Shown here: positions 38,219 to 47,806 of the stretch, in pieces
Numbering within the stretch: position 1 is the first letter of the stretch
Layout of the letters: each line of letters starts with the position of its first letter
From: Dictyobacter kobayashii
Lineage (GTDB): Bacteria; Chloroflexota; Ktedonobacteria; Ktedonobacterales; Ktedonobacteraceae
Assembly (NCBI RefSeq): GCF_003967555.1
Contig: NZ_BIFS01000002.1
Location: 2,170,001-2,234,000, forward strand
DNA: 64,000 bases
Reading direction: 5' to 3'
Translations under genes and position numbers: made by a program
The notes under the pieces: model-generated
Databases searched by the model: none
Seen by the model: only the letters and a program-made list of their open reading frames with translations
What the model was told of the DNA's origin: nothing

Positions 38219-39017
38219 AGAACTGGCCTCCTTAACATTAGATGTAATGTTGAGCGATGGTCAAATATGCAGCAGTTTAACGCAAGTATGGTTGTGCCTA
38301 TGCAGAGTCAGGGCAGATGGAACACGATTACCGATGAGTGCGCGTACTCTCCTCCTTTCCAGGGAAAAGATATGTCTCAAAAGGCTTCATGAATACAGGT
38401 GGTTCTTAATAGTATGCGTATTATCTGTTTGTCTGTCAATACATGGAGAGTATTATTTTCATTTATGTTTGGAACGTAAAATGATCGAATATAAGATCTT
38501 ATGTTTAATTTGTACAATGCCATAAGGCAGGATATCTATACAACAAATTTAGGAGCCACGCAGAGGCTCTAATTCTAGAATCTGCTATTTATATCTGCTA
38601 TTTATATATGAGAGCAACACGATTTTTATTAGAATCATTATGTCTACTTTTCTGTGTATGTACTGGCTTTGGTTGTATGCATTTGAAGCTCTAGCCGGCA
38701 GTTGAGGCAAGATAAGAGCTGTTATAATGTGATTGCGCTTGCCATTTCTGTACTTTTGTAGAGATTTTTGTGTATACTCTTCACATAAAAAAGCTTCATC
38801 CATGTTATCTATTGACTTGTATTTTGTTCCCATTTAAAATTTAGGCAATCTGGCGGGTTAGCTATATAATCTCTATCCCTGAATACTGTATTATTTAGCC
38901 ATTTAATCTTTGCTAGATGTGTAGATATCTACAAGGTGCCGGCCTACATTGCCTCTGTAGCTGGCCTGTTTTCTGTGTTCCTACAATGTTCTCAATTAGC
39001 GAAGGTGTGAGTCTCCC
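38219..39017. other. 800-bp divergent intergenic region
   Basis: AT-rich region between permease and amine oxidase. Contains a 13-base direct tandem (ATCTGCTATTTAT at 38580-38592 and 38593-38605), a small hairpin near 38552-38570 and a palindrome at 38920-38933. No gene is credible. The unusual length suggests regulation or lost genes. Confidence 0.5.
38920..38933. promoter_or_regulatory. operator candidate upstream of copper amine oxidase
   Basis: TGTAGATATCTACA, a perfect 14-bp palindrome 84 bases before the amine oxidase start codon. A regulator such as the adjacent PucR could bind here. Inference. Confidence 0.4.
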
Positions 39018-40967
39018 ATGACTGATATACATCCAGAAACACAAATTGATACGACCGCATTAGCTATCCTCCATCCCCTGGAACCTCTAAGCGCGGAAGA
39101 AATTCAGGCGGCGGTCAGACTACTGCGTACCGAGCATAAGCTGGGTGAGCATGTACGCTTTATCTCGGTAAATCTCAATGAGCCGCCAAAAGAGATTGTG
39201 CTGAACTTCCAACCCGGCGCTGCCATTGAGCGTGAGGCTTTTATCGTTTTGCTTGATGCAGAGATAGGTGCCTCCTATGAAGCCGTGGTCTCTATTACTG
39301 CTCGCCGCGTTGTCTCCTGGAAACAATTGGAGGGCGTGCAGCCAGCTATGCTACCCGATGAATTGGCTGCTACAGAGAAATTGTTGAAAGGGCACCCGGC
39401 GTTCCTGGAGGCATTGCGCAGGCACGGCATTACTGATATGAGCCTGGTGATGACCGATACCTGGACGGTTGGTTACTATGAGAGCGAGGAATTGCAGCAG
39501 CGGCGCCTTGCCCGTACCATCGTCTATACGCGCGCGCAGGCGGAGGATAATGGCTATGCACGACCTGTAGATGGCCTGGTTGTGCTAACTGATCTGCTCA
39601 CCAATGAGGTGCTGCGGATAGATGATTATGGCATAACGCCGGTGCCACCAGAATCTGGCAATTATACGCCTGAGGCGATTGGGACTATGCGCAGCGATCT
39701 GAAGCCGATTGAGATTACGCAGCCTGAAGGGCCCAGCTTTACGGTCAATGGCCACGAAGTTTCCTGGCAAAAATGGCGTTTCCGCGTTGGTTTCAACACC
39801 CGCGAGGGACTTGTGTTGCACACTATTAGCTATGCGGATCAAGGTAGGGAGCGGCCAATTATCTATCGCGCCTCGTTACCTGAGATGGTGGTGCCTTATG
39901 GGGACCCGGGTGTGAGCCATTATCGGAAAAATGCGTTTGATGTTGGCGAGTATGGTCTGGGGACACTGGCCAATGCTTTGAAATTGGGCTGTGACTGCCT
40001 GGGCTATATTCACTATTTTGATGCCCTGATGACTGATAGCCATGGAGAGGTGCTCGAGTTGCCGAATGCTGTCTGCATGCATGAAGAGGATTATGGCATC
40101 TTGTGGAAGCACTACGACTGGCATACCAATCGGACCGAGGTACGGCGTTCACGGCGCCTGGTTATTTCATTTATTGCTACCGTCGACAATTATGAGTATG
40201 GCTTTTTCTGGTATCTCTACCAGGACGGAACTATTGAGTTTGAATCTAAATTAACTGGCATTATGAGTACCGGGGCTATTGAAGCTGGTAAAAAGCCCCG
40301 CTATGGTCAGCTGGTTGCGCCCCAACTCTATGCACCTGTGCATCAGCATATTTTCAATGTGCGTCTGGATATGATGGTTGATGGCCTCAATAATTCTGTC
40401 TATGAAGTTCATACCGAAGCTGAGCCGCTGGGACCTCAGAATCCTCATGGCAATGCTTTCTTTGCTAAATCGACCCTGTTGGCGACCGAGCAGGAGGCCC
40501 AGCAACTGATTGATCCCTTCTCCTGCCGTTACTGGAAGATTGTGAATCCCAGTAGCCTCAATGCGCTGGGCGAGCCGGTTGGCTATAAAATTATGCCGGG
40601 CGAGAATACCCTGCCGTTTGCTCATCCTGAGTCCAGTGTGATGAAGCGTGCCGGCTTTGCACAGAAACATCTCTGGGTTACGCCTTACAAACAGGATGAG
40701 CGCTACCCAGCCGGAGATTATCCTAACCAGCATCCAGGCGGCAATGGTTTGCCACGCTGGACCCAGGCTAATCGCTCGGTGGAGAATACCGATCTTGTGG
40801 TCTGGTATACTATGAATCATAATCATATTCCGCGCCCTGAGGATTGGCCTGTTATGCCTGTGGCTTATATTGGTTTTATGCTGAAGCCAGTTGGTTTCTT
40901 TGATCGCAGTCCAGCTCTCGATGTACCTCCGAGTGAATCCCACTCTGACCACTGCTGCGAAATGTAG
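39018..40967 (+). CDS. copper-containing primary amine oxidase
   Basis: 649 residues. Oxidises primary amines to aldehydes with release of NH3 and H2O2 using copper and TPQ. TPQ comes from Tyr392 in DNYEYGFFW (consensus N-Y-D/E-Y). Copper ligands are in APVHQHIFNVRLDMM (HxH). The active-site Asp region is HYFDALMTDSHGE. N2/N3-type domains precede (~15-220). No signal peptide, so cytosolic, as in Arthrobacter enzymes. With the nearby aldehyde dehydrogenase and GABA transaminase, putrescine is a likely substrate. Phenethylamine or tyramine cannot be excluded. Confidence 0.93.
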   Translation: MTDIHPETQIDTTALAILHPLEPLSAEEIQAAVRLLRTEHKLGEHVRFISVNLNEPPKEIVLNFQPGAAIEREAFIVLLDAEIGASYEAVVSITARRVVSWKQLEGVQPAMLPDELAATEKLLKGHPAFLEALRRHGITDMSLVMTDTWTVGYYESEELQQRRLARTIVYTRAQAEDNGYARPVDGLVVLTDLLTNEVLRIDDYGITPVPPESGNYTPEAIGTMRSDLKPIEITQPEGPSFTVNGHEVSWQKWRFRVGFNTREGLVLHTISYADQGRERPIIYRASLPEMVVPYGDPGVSHYRKNAFDVGEYGLGTLANALKLGCDCLGYIHYFDALMTDSHGEVLELPNAVCMHEEDYGILWKHYDWHTNRTEVRRSRRLVISFIATVDNYEYGFFWYLYQDGTIEFESKLTGIMSTGAIEAGKKPRYGQLVAPQLYAPVHQHIFNVRLDMMVDGLNNSVYEVHTEAEPLGPQNPHGNAFFAKSTLLATEQEAQQLIDPFSCRYWKIVNPSSLNALGEPVGYKIMPGENTLPFAHPESSVMKRAGFAQKHLWVTPYKQDERYPAGDYPNQHPGGNGLPRWTQANRSVENTDLVVWYTMNHNHIPRPEDWPVMPVAYIGFMLKPVGFFDRSPALDVPPSESHSDHCCEM

Positions 40968-40976
40968 CCGGTTGCC

Positions 40977-41009
40977 GCGGAGCCGGTGGTTAGCTTGCGC
41001 TGGCTCCGC
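40977..41009. terminator. hairpin 3' of amine oxidase
   Basis: GCGGAGCC (40977-40984) pairs with GGCTCCGC (41002-41009) around 17 bases. It begins nine bases after the stop. No U-tract, so termination is uncertain. Confidence 0.45.
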
Positions 41010-41074
41010 ACTACTGCAGCCCCTTTTGTGCTATGACGCTGTTCCTTTCCAGACAGTAAAAAGGTATTTTGGAC

Positions 41075-41104
41075 TGTATATTCCAGTACCACGTGGTATA
41101 TACA
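41075..41104. promoter_or_regulatory. nested palindrome upstream of pucR-type gene
   Basis: TGTATAT (41075-41081) and ATATACA (41098-41104) flank the perfect 12-bp palindrome TACCACGTGGTA (41087-41098). It ends 18 bases before the start codon and so overlaps the ribosome site or transcription start. Probable autoregulatory site. Confidence 0.5.
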
Positions 41105-41122
41105 AAAAAGGAAGAACACCCT

Positions 41123-42733
41123 ATGAAGCTACAAGAGGTCCTTTCATTGCCGGTTCTGGCAGGAACGCGCATTGTAGCCGGTCAGTCCGGGCTGGATCGT
41201 GATGTACGGTGGGTGCATATCAGTGACCTGCCAGATATGCTTCCGTGGGTGCAGGCAGGACAGCTAGTGCTAACCGCTGGCTATGCATGGCCTCAGAACG
41301 AGGACCGGCAGCGTGAACTGGTACATGCCCTGGCCACGCATGGCCTGAGCGCAATTGGCCTGGCCGTGCCCCATTTTTTTGACCATTTTTCTGCCGCTGT
41401 TCGTGAGGAAGCCAATCGTGTTCATCTGCCCCTGTTAGAGATTCCCTGGAACGTACCATTTTCACAAATTACTGAAGAGACCCATCGAGCGATCCTGGCT
41501 GAACAATATCGTGTCATAGAGCGCTCAGAAGCTATCCATAGAGCGCTCACGCGTTCGGCGCTCGAAGCTGGCAGTTTGCAAGAGTTAGCATTGACGTTGA
41601 GTAAACTCATCCAGCGTACCATTATCTTTGTTGATGAGGGTGGTAAAGTATTGGCTACGGCTGCTAATGTCCCAGGTGAGAATATGGTGGAAGATAGTAT
41701 TGAACGTAGTGGTCGGGTATTGGATTTCTTTGCATATCTGGAACAACAAGGTTATCTGCAAACATTACGTACCAGGAGTGAACCGCTACAGTTGGCCGCC
41801 TTTCCTGATCTTGATTTTGTCGAGTGCATCCTGTGTCCTATCCGCTTACAGGAAGAACTGATCGGCCTGGTCTGTGTGTTTGAGGGAGATCGTGAACTGA
41901 ATGAGTTGGATGTGCGGGCAGCGGAACACGCCGCCATTGTGGCCGCTCTGTATATCGCACATCAGCGTGAACTAACCTCGATTGAAGCCCGCTTTGGTTA
42001 CACTTTCCTGGATTCTCTGCTCGAAGGTCGCTTCGATTCGCATCCCTACGCCCTGGAACGAGCCCGCTTGCTCGGTTTTGATCCTGAGGGAAGCTATCGG
42101 GTTGGACTCTTGATTATTGATGAGCCGCTTCCCTTATCGCGCGAAGGGTTTTTACGCCGTGAGCGTCTGATCGAAAAATTGCGGCAACGTCTGCGTTTCC
42201 TCAATGTGTTACCGCTGGTTTCAGCTACGCTCAATCAATGTCCATTTCTTTTGCCAGAAAAATGTGCGGGAGAGCGCGTCTGGAGCGCACTAAAAGAAGA
42301 TGGTGTCTCACTGGCTTTTGGGCTGCCCTATGTTGGTGTAGCCGGCGTCCAGCGCAGTTATCGGGAAGTTCAATCGGTTATATCATCCATCCCGGCTAAT
42401 AGTCTGTATTATTATGAAACCTTGCTATTACCCCGTGTTCTGGTAGGCGATCAAGCGGCCCAGCATACCTTCGTGGAAGCACTCCTTGGACGCTTGAAGC
42501 AGCAGCGGAATGGACATGTCCTGGTCGAAACGGTCTTGCAGTGGGCGCTCGCTGGTTTTCGTACCGCCGTGGTCGCTGAACAATTGGGCATCCATCCCAA
42601 AACCTTGCAGTATCGTCTAACGAAGGCCTCTGAACAGGGTGGGATAGATTTAAATGATCCCAATGTCCGTTTTCGTCTTCAGCTCTCGGCCCATCTGCTC
42701 TCTTTGCAAGATCATTTACGTCCATCTTCTTGA
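41123..42733 (+). CDS. PucR family transcriptional regulator
   Basis: 536 residues. N-terminal PucR domain (~5-125: MKLQEVLSLPVLAGTRIVAG, VRWVHISDLPD), a GAF/CdaR GGDEF-like middle, and a C-terminal HTH_30 (~480-530: TAVVAEQLGIHPKTLQYRL). The ATG at 41123 follows AAGGAAG. Family members control purine, GABA or polyamine genes. Here it sits between amine oxidase and GABA transaminase, so it most likely activates this amine/GABA block rather than the purine operon 28 kb away. Confidence 0.9.
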   Translation: MKLQEVLSLPVLAGTRIVAGQSGLDRDVRWVHISDLPDMLPWVQAGQLVLTAGYAWPQNEDRQRELVHALATHGLSAIGLAVPHFFDHFSAAVREEANRVHLPLLEIPWNVPFSQITEETHRAILAEQYRVIERSEAIHRALTRSALEAGSLQELALTLSKLIQRTIIFVDEGGKVLATAANVPGENMVEDSIERSGRVLDFFAYLEQQGYLQTLRTRSEPLQLAAFPDLDFVECILCPIRLQEELIGLVCVFEGDRELNELDVRAAEHAAIVAALYIAHQRELTSIEARFGYTFLDSLLEGRFDSHPYALERARLLGFDPEGSYRVGLLIIDEPLPLSREGFLRRERLIEKLRQRLRFLNVLPLVSATLNQCPFLLPEKCAGERVWSALKEDGVSLAFGLPYVGVAGVQRSYREVQSVISSIPANSLYYYETLLLPRVLVGDQAAQHTFVEALLGRLKQQRNGHVLVETVLQWALAGFRTAVVAEQLGIHPKTLQYRLTKASEQGGIDLNDPNVRFRLQLSAHLLSLQDHLRPSS

Positions 42734-42895
42734 TGCCATTACTAGAAATTATCCTGGCGGGATAAACATTTCTTGTGAATTTTATCCAAAGTAGCACTAG
42801 TTTTCTGGCGTTTTTCAATTTATATTTATCCTATGCAGATAATACATACGCAAGTGTATAGTTAGGACACATGGAAAAAGAGTAAGGATCGTAGC

Positions 42896-44194
42896 ATGCT
42901 CAGCAACCAATCGCGCACAAAAGCTCTACAAGAGTTGCGCAAGAATCATGTCCCACGGGGAGTATCGAACGCACATCCAATCTTTGCGGCACGAGCGCAG
43001 GGAGCACGTATCTGGGATATTGATGGCAAAGAATATGTGGATTTTGTTGGTGGCATTGGTGTTCTCAATGTAGGCCATAATCATCCTAGAGTCATGCAGG
43101 CTGTACAGGCGCAACTGGAACGTTTTACCCATACTTGTTTTCAGGTGGTCATGTACGAGCCTTATGTGCGCCTGGCTGAGCGCTTAAACGCGCTGGCGCC
43201 AGGTGATGATCCCAAGAAGACAATCTTTCTGACGACTGGAGCCGAAGCGGTTGAAAATGCCATTAAGATCGCTCGTGTCTCTACGCAGAGGCCTGCTGTT
43301 ATCTCTTTTACCCATAGTTTTCATGGGCGTACCCTGATGGGTATGAGTCTAACGGGCAAGGCCACTGCATATAAACAGCGTTTTGGTCCGTTCGCTCCTG
43401 AGGTATATCATGCGCCGTATCCTTATGAATACCGGGGTTGGAGTAGTGAGCGGGCGCTGGAGGCTTTGCATGAACTTTTTCAGACTGATGTGACGGCGGA
43501 TCAGGTGGCCGCTGTGATCATTGAGCCTGAATTGGGCGAAGGTGGTTTTGTCGCGGCCCCCGTTGAGTTCTTACGCGAGCTACGGCGAATTACGGCGGAA
43601 CACGGCATTTTACTGATTGATGATGAGATTCAATCTGGCTTTGGGCGCACTGGAAAATTCTTTGCGATTGAACATAGTGGAGTCGTTCCTGATTTGATTA
43701 CTGTCGCCAAGAGTCTGGCCGGTGGACTCCCGTTAGCGGGGGTGATCGGTAAGGCAGAGGTGATGGATGCACCAGTAGCAGGTGGATTAGGTGGTACCTA
43801 TGCTGGCAATCCTGTAGCCTGTGCGGCAGGTCTGGCTGTACTGGACGTTTTTGAGCAGGAGCAGATCCTTTCGCGTTCCATAGAGTTGGGTGCCCGTTTC
43901 CGCGAACGTTTTCTCGCATTGCAACAAGAGGTGCCAGCTATCGGAGATGTGCGGGGTCTGGGTATGATGATCGCGCTTGAATTCGTACAGGATCTTCAGA
44001 CCAAAGAGCCTGCGCCCGCTCTGGTAGATCAAATTATGGTGGATGCGCGCGAGAAAGGTATTCTGCTACTGAAGGCGGGCCTATATGGCAATGTGCTGCG
44101 TATCCTGGTGCCGTTGGTGATCGAAGAGGCATTGGTCACCCAGGCGCTGGATACTCTGTGCGATGTGATTCGCTCTGCTGCACAGAAACATTAA
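42896..44194 (+). CDS. gabT: 4-aminobutyrate-2-oxoglutarate transaminase
   Basis: Class III PLP aminotransferase, 432 residues: GABA plus 2-oxoglutarate gives succinic semialdehyde and glutamate. PLP motifs are TTGAEAVENAIKIAR, SFHGRTLMGMSLTGK, LIDDEIQSGFGRTG and the Schiff-base Lys272 in VAKSLAGGLPLAG. GNPVACAAGLAVLDV is typical of GabT. The start has AAGGATCG upstream. It is followed by an APC permease and aldehyde dehydrogenase on the same strand. Other omega-amino acids may also be substrates. Confidence 0.9.
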   Translation: MLSNQSRTKALQELRKNHVPRGVSNAHPIFAARAQGARIWDIDGKEYVDFVGGIGVLNVGHNHPRVMQAVQAQLERFTHTCFQVVMYEPYVRLAERLNALAPGDDPKKTIFLTTGAEAVENAIKIARVSTQRPAVISFTHSFHGRTLMGMSLTGKATAYKQRFGPFAPEVYHAPYPYEYRGWSSERALEALHELFQTDVTADQVAAVIIEPELGEGGFVAAPVEFLRELRRITAEHGILLIDDEIQSGFGRTGKFFAIEHSGVVPDLITVAKSLAGGLPLAGVIGKAEVMDAPVAGGLGGTYAGNPVACAAGLAVLDVFEQEQILSRSIELGARFRERFLALQQEVPAIGDVRGLGMMIALEFVQDLQTKEPAPALVDQIMVDAREKGILLLKAGLYGNVLRILVPLVIEEALVTQALDTLCDVIRSAAQKH

Positions 44195-44253
44195 ATCTGG
44201 CCTGGCAGTGTGGTCTGCTGAACTCGTGTCTGGCCTATAGCGTATTTTCTTCT

Positions 44254-44307
44254 GGTTGCTACAGTGAGAACGCTCACAGAGATATGAGCGTTCTCACTGT
44301 AGCAACC
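44254..44307. terminator. long perfect hairpin between gabT and permease
   Basis: A 23-bp perfect stem (44254-44276 with 44285-44307) around an 8-base loop, followed by GGGG rather than T. It may attenuate or separate gabT from the permease gene 74 bases downstream, or protect the gabT transcript end. Confidence 0.55.
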
Positions 44308-44380
44308 GGGGAATATGTATATTGTTTGAGTGTGATGACCTCTTTGAATACCCCGACCTTTCCCTTGAAAGGAGTTAATG

Positions 44381-45877
44381 ATGTCGCTAGTTGATAACCT
44401 TCCCGACGATATCGCTGACAAATCTTTGCGACCATATGGCTACAATCAGGTTTTTCGACGTGACCTCAAACGTTTCGCTTCATTTGCTGTCGGCTTCTCC
44501 TTTATTTCGATCACCACTGGTATTTTTACGACTTATGGCACCGTTCTTGGTGCAGGCGGTCCCTTAGGTATCTGGACCTGGCCAATCTCTGTGATTGGTC
44601 AGCTGTTTGTGGCGCTGGTCTTTGCATCACTAAGCTCTCGTATGCCGATTGCTGGCTATAGCTATCAATGGATGTCGCGCCTGGCCAATCCTAAAATCGG
44701 CTGGCTGATTGGCTGGGTAGCCTTTACATTCCTGATAGTTGTTACGGTATCGGTTGACTATGCGATTGCGTCAGTGACATTGCCAGACCTGTTCAATTTT
44801 ACAGCCACGCCTTTCAATGAATGGCTGATTACCGCCTTTATCTTAGTTATTCAACTGGTCTTAATCCTCTTTTCGACCAAATGGTCTACCCGCATCAATA
44901 ATACTGCTGTAGGTACTGAAGTAGTGGGTATTGTGGGTCTGACCCTGCTACTGCTCATTGTTGGAATTATCCGGGGCGGTATCCATTTTGACCATTTGTT
45001 TAGTATGGGAACGGTCTCAGCCACAGGCTACTTTAACCTGGGAACCCTGACCTCGGTAGGTCCCTTTATGTTCTCATTCCTACTCGGTGCCTATACCATT
45101 GTTGGCTTTGAGGCGGCGGCTAATCTGGCAGAGGAGACCCAGGATGCCCACAATGTGGTTCCATTTGCTATGTGGTCGGCGGTTCTCTTGAGTGGCGTGG
45201 TTGGTTTTTTCTTCCTGGTAGTGCTTAACCTTACCTCTGGCAATATTGCTGCCCTGACCAGGTCGGGTACGCCGGTGGCTGATATTGTGACCCAGACCCT
45301 GGGAACGGTCGTTGGTGATATCTTCCTGGTCCTGGTCACCTTTTCCATCTTTGCCTGTGGTATGGTGGCCTTTATTACGGCTACCCGCCTGGTCTGGGCT
45401 ATGTCGCGTGATGAGCGTTTCCCAGGCTATCAGCTCTTTCAACGGGTTGATCCCCATACCCATACCCCTCTGGCTTCAACCATCATGTGTGGTGTTTTGA
45501 TGGAGGTCGTGCTGGCAGTTTTTTCCACCCAGCCAGGGACCCTGACGAATTTGTTTAGTGCCTCCTCGCTGTTGCCGGTTATTATTTATATGGCGACCGT
45601 GATTTTGTATATTTTGACCAGGCACAGATTGCCACCAGCGCTGCGTTTTACCCTGGGCGTGTTTGAATGGCCGGTCATTATCCTGGCCCTGGTCTGGTTG
45701 TTGTTTGAGCTCTCTATTTTCCGCGATGCTTCATTCAGTACGCCCTGGCTGTATTCTTTGGTGATGGTTGGAATTGGTTTGCTGTATTTTGTATACTTAT
45801 GGATAGCCAGACCTCAAGTATTACAGGTTGCTTCATTAAATAAAGAAGAGCCAGAGATATCAGGCGCTGAACTCTAA
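44381..45877 (+). CDS. APC superfamily amino-acid/amine permease
   Basis: 498 residues with about 12 TM helices. The start LKRFASFAVGFSFISITTGI and SSRMPIAGYSYQWMSRLANP, YTIVGFEAAANLAEETQDA mark the amino-acid/choline transporter group that includes GABA permeases. The ATG at 44381 has AAGGAG six bases upstream. An ATG three bases earlier would be too close. Flanked by gabT and aldehyde dehydrogenase, so import of GABA, putrescine or a similar amine is likely. Confidence 0.88.
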   Translation: MSLVDNLPDDIADKSLRPYGYNQVFRRDLKRFASFAVGFSFISITTGIFTTYGTVLGAGGPLGIWTWPISVIGQLFVALVFASLSSRMPIAGYSYQWMSRLANPKIGWLIGWVAFTFLIVVTVSVDYAIASVTLPDLFNFTATPFNEWLITAFILVIQLVLILFSTKWSTRINNTAVGTEVVGIVGLTLLLLIVGIIRGGIHFDHLFSMGTVSATGYFNLGTLTSVGPFMFSFLLGAYTIVGFEAAANLAEETQDAHNVVPFAMWSAVLLSGVVGFFFLVVLNLTSGNIAALTRSGTPVADIVTQTLGTVVGDIFLVLVTFSIFACGMVAFITATRLVWAMSRDERFPGYQLFQRVDPHTHTPLASTIMCGVLMEVVLAVFSTQPGTLTNLFSASSLLPVIIYMATVILYILTRHRLPPALRFTLGVFEWPVIILALVWLLFELSIFRDASFSTPWLYSLVMVGIGLLYFVYLWIARPQVLQVASLNKEEPEISGAEL

Positions 45878-45967
45878 ACAAGCTGTAGAGGATACATATA
45901 TGATGGGTAGAAGCCTTTTCTTGCAGGATGGGCTTCTATCCTGTGCATCATGGAAAGGATCGCTACC

Positions 45968-47464
45968 ATGACCGAGTACAAAATGCTAATCAATGGTGAG
46001 TTTGTCACCAGCACTACGGGAAAGGTTGTTGATGACATTAATCCAGCGACGGGCGAAGTGATTGCCCGGGTGCCTGAGAGTTCATTAGAGGATATGGAGA
46101 AGGCGGTTGCCGCTGCCCGGGCCGCTTTTGATGATGGACGCTGGTCTGGCCTGACACATGGTGCCCGTTCAACTATTCTGGAGAAACTGGCACAGTTGAT
46201 CGAAGCCAATCTGGATGAGTTGTCTCGGTTGGAGTCGTTGGATACCGGGAAACCCATTAAACTGGCGCGCGATAGTGATATTCCTTTTGCTGCCGATAAT
46301 CTCCATTTCTTTGCTGGCGCGGCTCGCCAGTTGTCGGGCGTGGCTAGCAGCGAGTATACGGGTGGTCATACCAGTATTATTCGCCGTGAACCAATCGGGG
46401 TCGTGGCCTCTGTGGCACCCTGGAATTACCCTTTGATGATGTTGATATGGAAGATTGGACCCGCCCTGGCCGCTGGCAATACAGTCGTCTTTAAGCCTTC
46501 TCCTGAGACGCCGTTGACCGCTTTAAAGTTGGGTGAGCTGGCTGTTGAGGCTGGCATTCCTGCTGGTGTCCTCAATATTATTACCGATGGCCCTGAAGTG
46601 GCGCCGAGCCTGGTGTCGCATAAAGACGTCAATATGGTTTCTATTACTGGTAGTACACGCAGTGGTAAATATGTCGTGCAGGCGAGTGCGGAAACCATCA
46701 AGCGCGTTCACCTGGAACTGGGTGGAAAAGCTCCCTTTATTGTCTATCCCGATGCCGATCTTGAGGCGGCGACTCAGGGAGCCGTGGTGGGTGGCTTTGT
46801 CAATTGTGGCCAGGACTGCACGGCGGCGACGCGCATCTATGTACATGAAAGCATTTACGATGATTTTCTGAGTTCTTTGCTGGCAAAGGTGAAGCAGATT
46901 CGGGTTGGCGATCCTTCTAAGGAGAGCACCGATATGGGCTCGCTGATCTCTGCGCGCCAGTTGCAACGGGTCGAGGGTTTTGTTGAGCGTGCTTTACGGG
47001 ATGGTGCAAATATTCTGATAGGCGGTAAGCGTGCCTCGATTGCAGGTTTGGAGAAAGGTTGTTTCTTTGAGCCTACCGTTATCGCGGAAGATCGCCAGGA
47101 TGCCGAGATTGTTCAGTCCGAGGTCTTTGGTCCGGTCCTGGTCGTCTCACGCTTTAGTACCGAGGACGAAGTGTTACGCAAGGCTAATGGTGTTGTGTAT
47201 GGTCTGGCTGCTTCAGTCTGGACCAGAGATATCTATAAAGCTATGCGTGCCAGCCAGGCTCTACAATTTGGTACCGTCTGGATTAATGATCATTTGCCGT
47301 TGACCTCTGAAATGCCACACGGTGGTTATAAAGAAAGCGGTATAGGCAAGGATATGTCTCAGTATTCGTTTGAAGAATACACCCAGATCAAACATGTTAT
47401 GATCGAGCTCGGTGGCCAGGCACGTAAAGACTGGCACTACACAATCTTTGGGGATGCCGAATAG
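45968..47464 (+). CDS. aldehyde dehydrogenase, probably gamma-aminobutyraldehyde dehydrogenase
   Basis: 498-residue NAD(P)+-dependent aldehyde dehydrogenase. Catalytic Cys284 in NCGQDCTAATRIYV, general base Glu in HLELGGKAPFIV, cofactor motifs PWNYPLMMLIWKIGPALAAGN and FKPSPETPL. The GQDCTAA context and KAPFIVYPDADLE resemble PatD/YdcW, which oxidises 4-aminobutanal to GABA. That fits amine oxidase upstream and GABA transaminase next to it. It may also take succinic semialdehyde, since no separate enzyme for that is in the window. AAGGATCG precedes ATG 45968. Confidence 0.87.
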   Translation: MTEYKMLINGEFVTSTTGKVVDDINPATGEVIARVPESSLEDMEKAVAAARAAFDDGRWSGLTHGARSTILEKLAQLIEANLDELSRLESLDTGKPIKLARDSDIPFAADNLHFFAGAARQLSGVASSEYTGGHTSIIRREPIGVVASVAPWNYPLMMLIWKIGPALAAGNTVVFKPSPETPLTALKLGELAVEAGIPAGVLNIITDGPEVAPSLVSHKDVNMVSITGSTRSGKYVVQASAETIKRVHLELGGKAPFIVYPDADLEAATQGAVVGGFVNCGQDCTAATRIYVHESIYDDFLSSLLAKVKQIRVGDPSKESTDMGSLISARQLQRVEGFVERALRDGANILIGGKRASIAGLEKGCFFEPTVIAEDRQDAEIVQSEVFGPVLVVSRFSTEDEVLRKANGVVYGLAASVWTRDIYKAMRASQALQFGTVWINDHLPLTSEMPHGGYKESGIGKDMSQYSFEEYTQIKHVMIELGGQARKDWHYTIFGDAE

Positions 47465-47491
47465 CGCCGGAAAACAATACATTATGAGCAA

Positions 47492-47538
47492 GAATCGAGC
47501 AGCGAGGTAACATTCTATCTTATCTCGCTGTTCGATTC
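47492..47538. terminator. hairpin 3' of aldehyde dehydrogenase, interrupted by MITE copy 2
   Basis: GAATCGAGCAGCGAG (47492-47506) pairs with 47524-47538 at 14 of 15 positions around a 17-base loop. The MITE's left target duplicate TTCGATTCT (47531-47539) is its right arm. The element therefore landed at the end of this hairpin and displaced the following TTGTTTATG tract. Confidence 0.6.
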
Positions 47539-47539
47539 T

Positions 47540-47709
47540 CAGGGCTTTTTACTGTTCGTCCAGAGAGCGCAAGGAGATCACGAGCAAGCGCTACGATGTC
47601 CATTCTTTCCTGTGTGAAGTGTATGGTGGGTGGCCGCGGCCGCCCACCATACACTTCACACTTCCAACTCTGCGCCGCAGGCGCCAAAGAGGAACATGAA
47701 AAAGCCCTG
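47540..47709. mobile_element. MITE-like element, copy 2 (170 bp)
   Basis: Homologous to 2519-2682. The right TIR is identical (47692-47709) and the left differs by three bases (47540-47557). It is flanked by an exact 9-bp duplication TTCGATTCT (47531-47539 and 47710-47718). A ~50-base shared segment follows the left TIR. The centre is a 50-bp palindrome (47612-47661, one G.T pair) whose sequence differs from copy 1, then GCGCC-GCA-GGCGC (47672-47684). No coding capacity. Confidence 0.78.
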
Positions 47710-47806
47710 TTCGATTCTTGTTTATGTTGAGCTAGCGGTCATTAGATGTGGTAAAGTAGTAGCAGCGGCTGAGGCAGATAATGACTATGGAGGCGAATAA
47801 GAGGGT

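Noticed and set aside
38585..38833. Minus-strand 82-codon frame in the 800-bp intergenic region
   Set aside because: Crosses a tandem duplication and lacks a ribosome site or domain.
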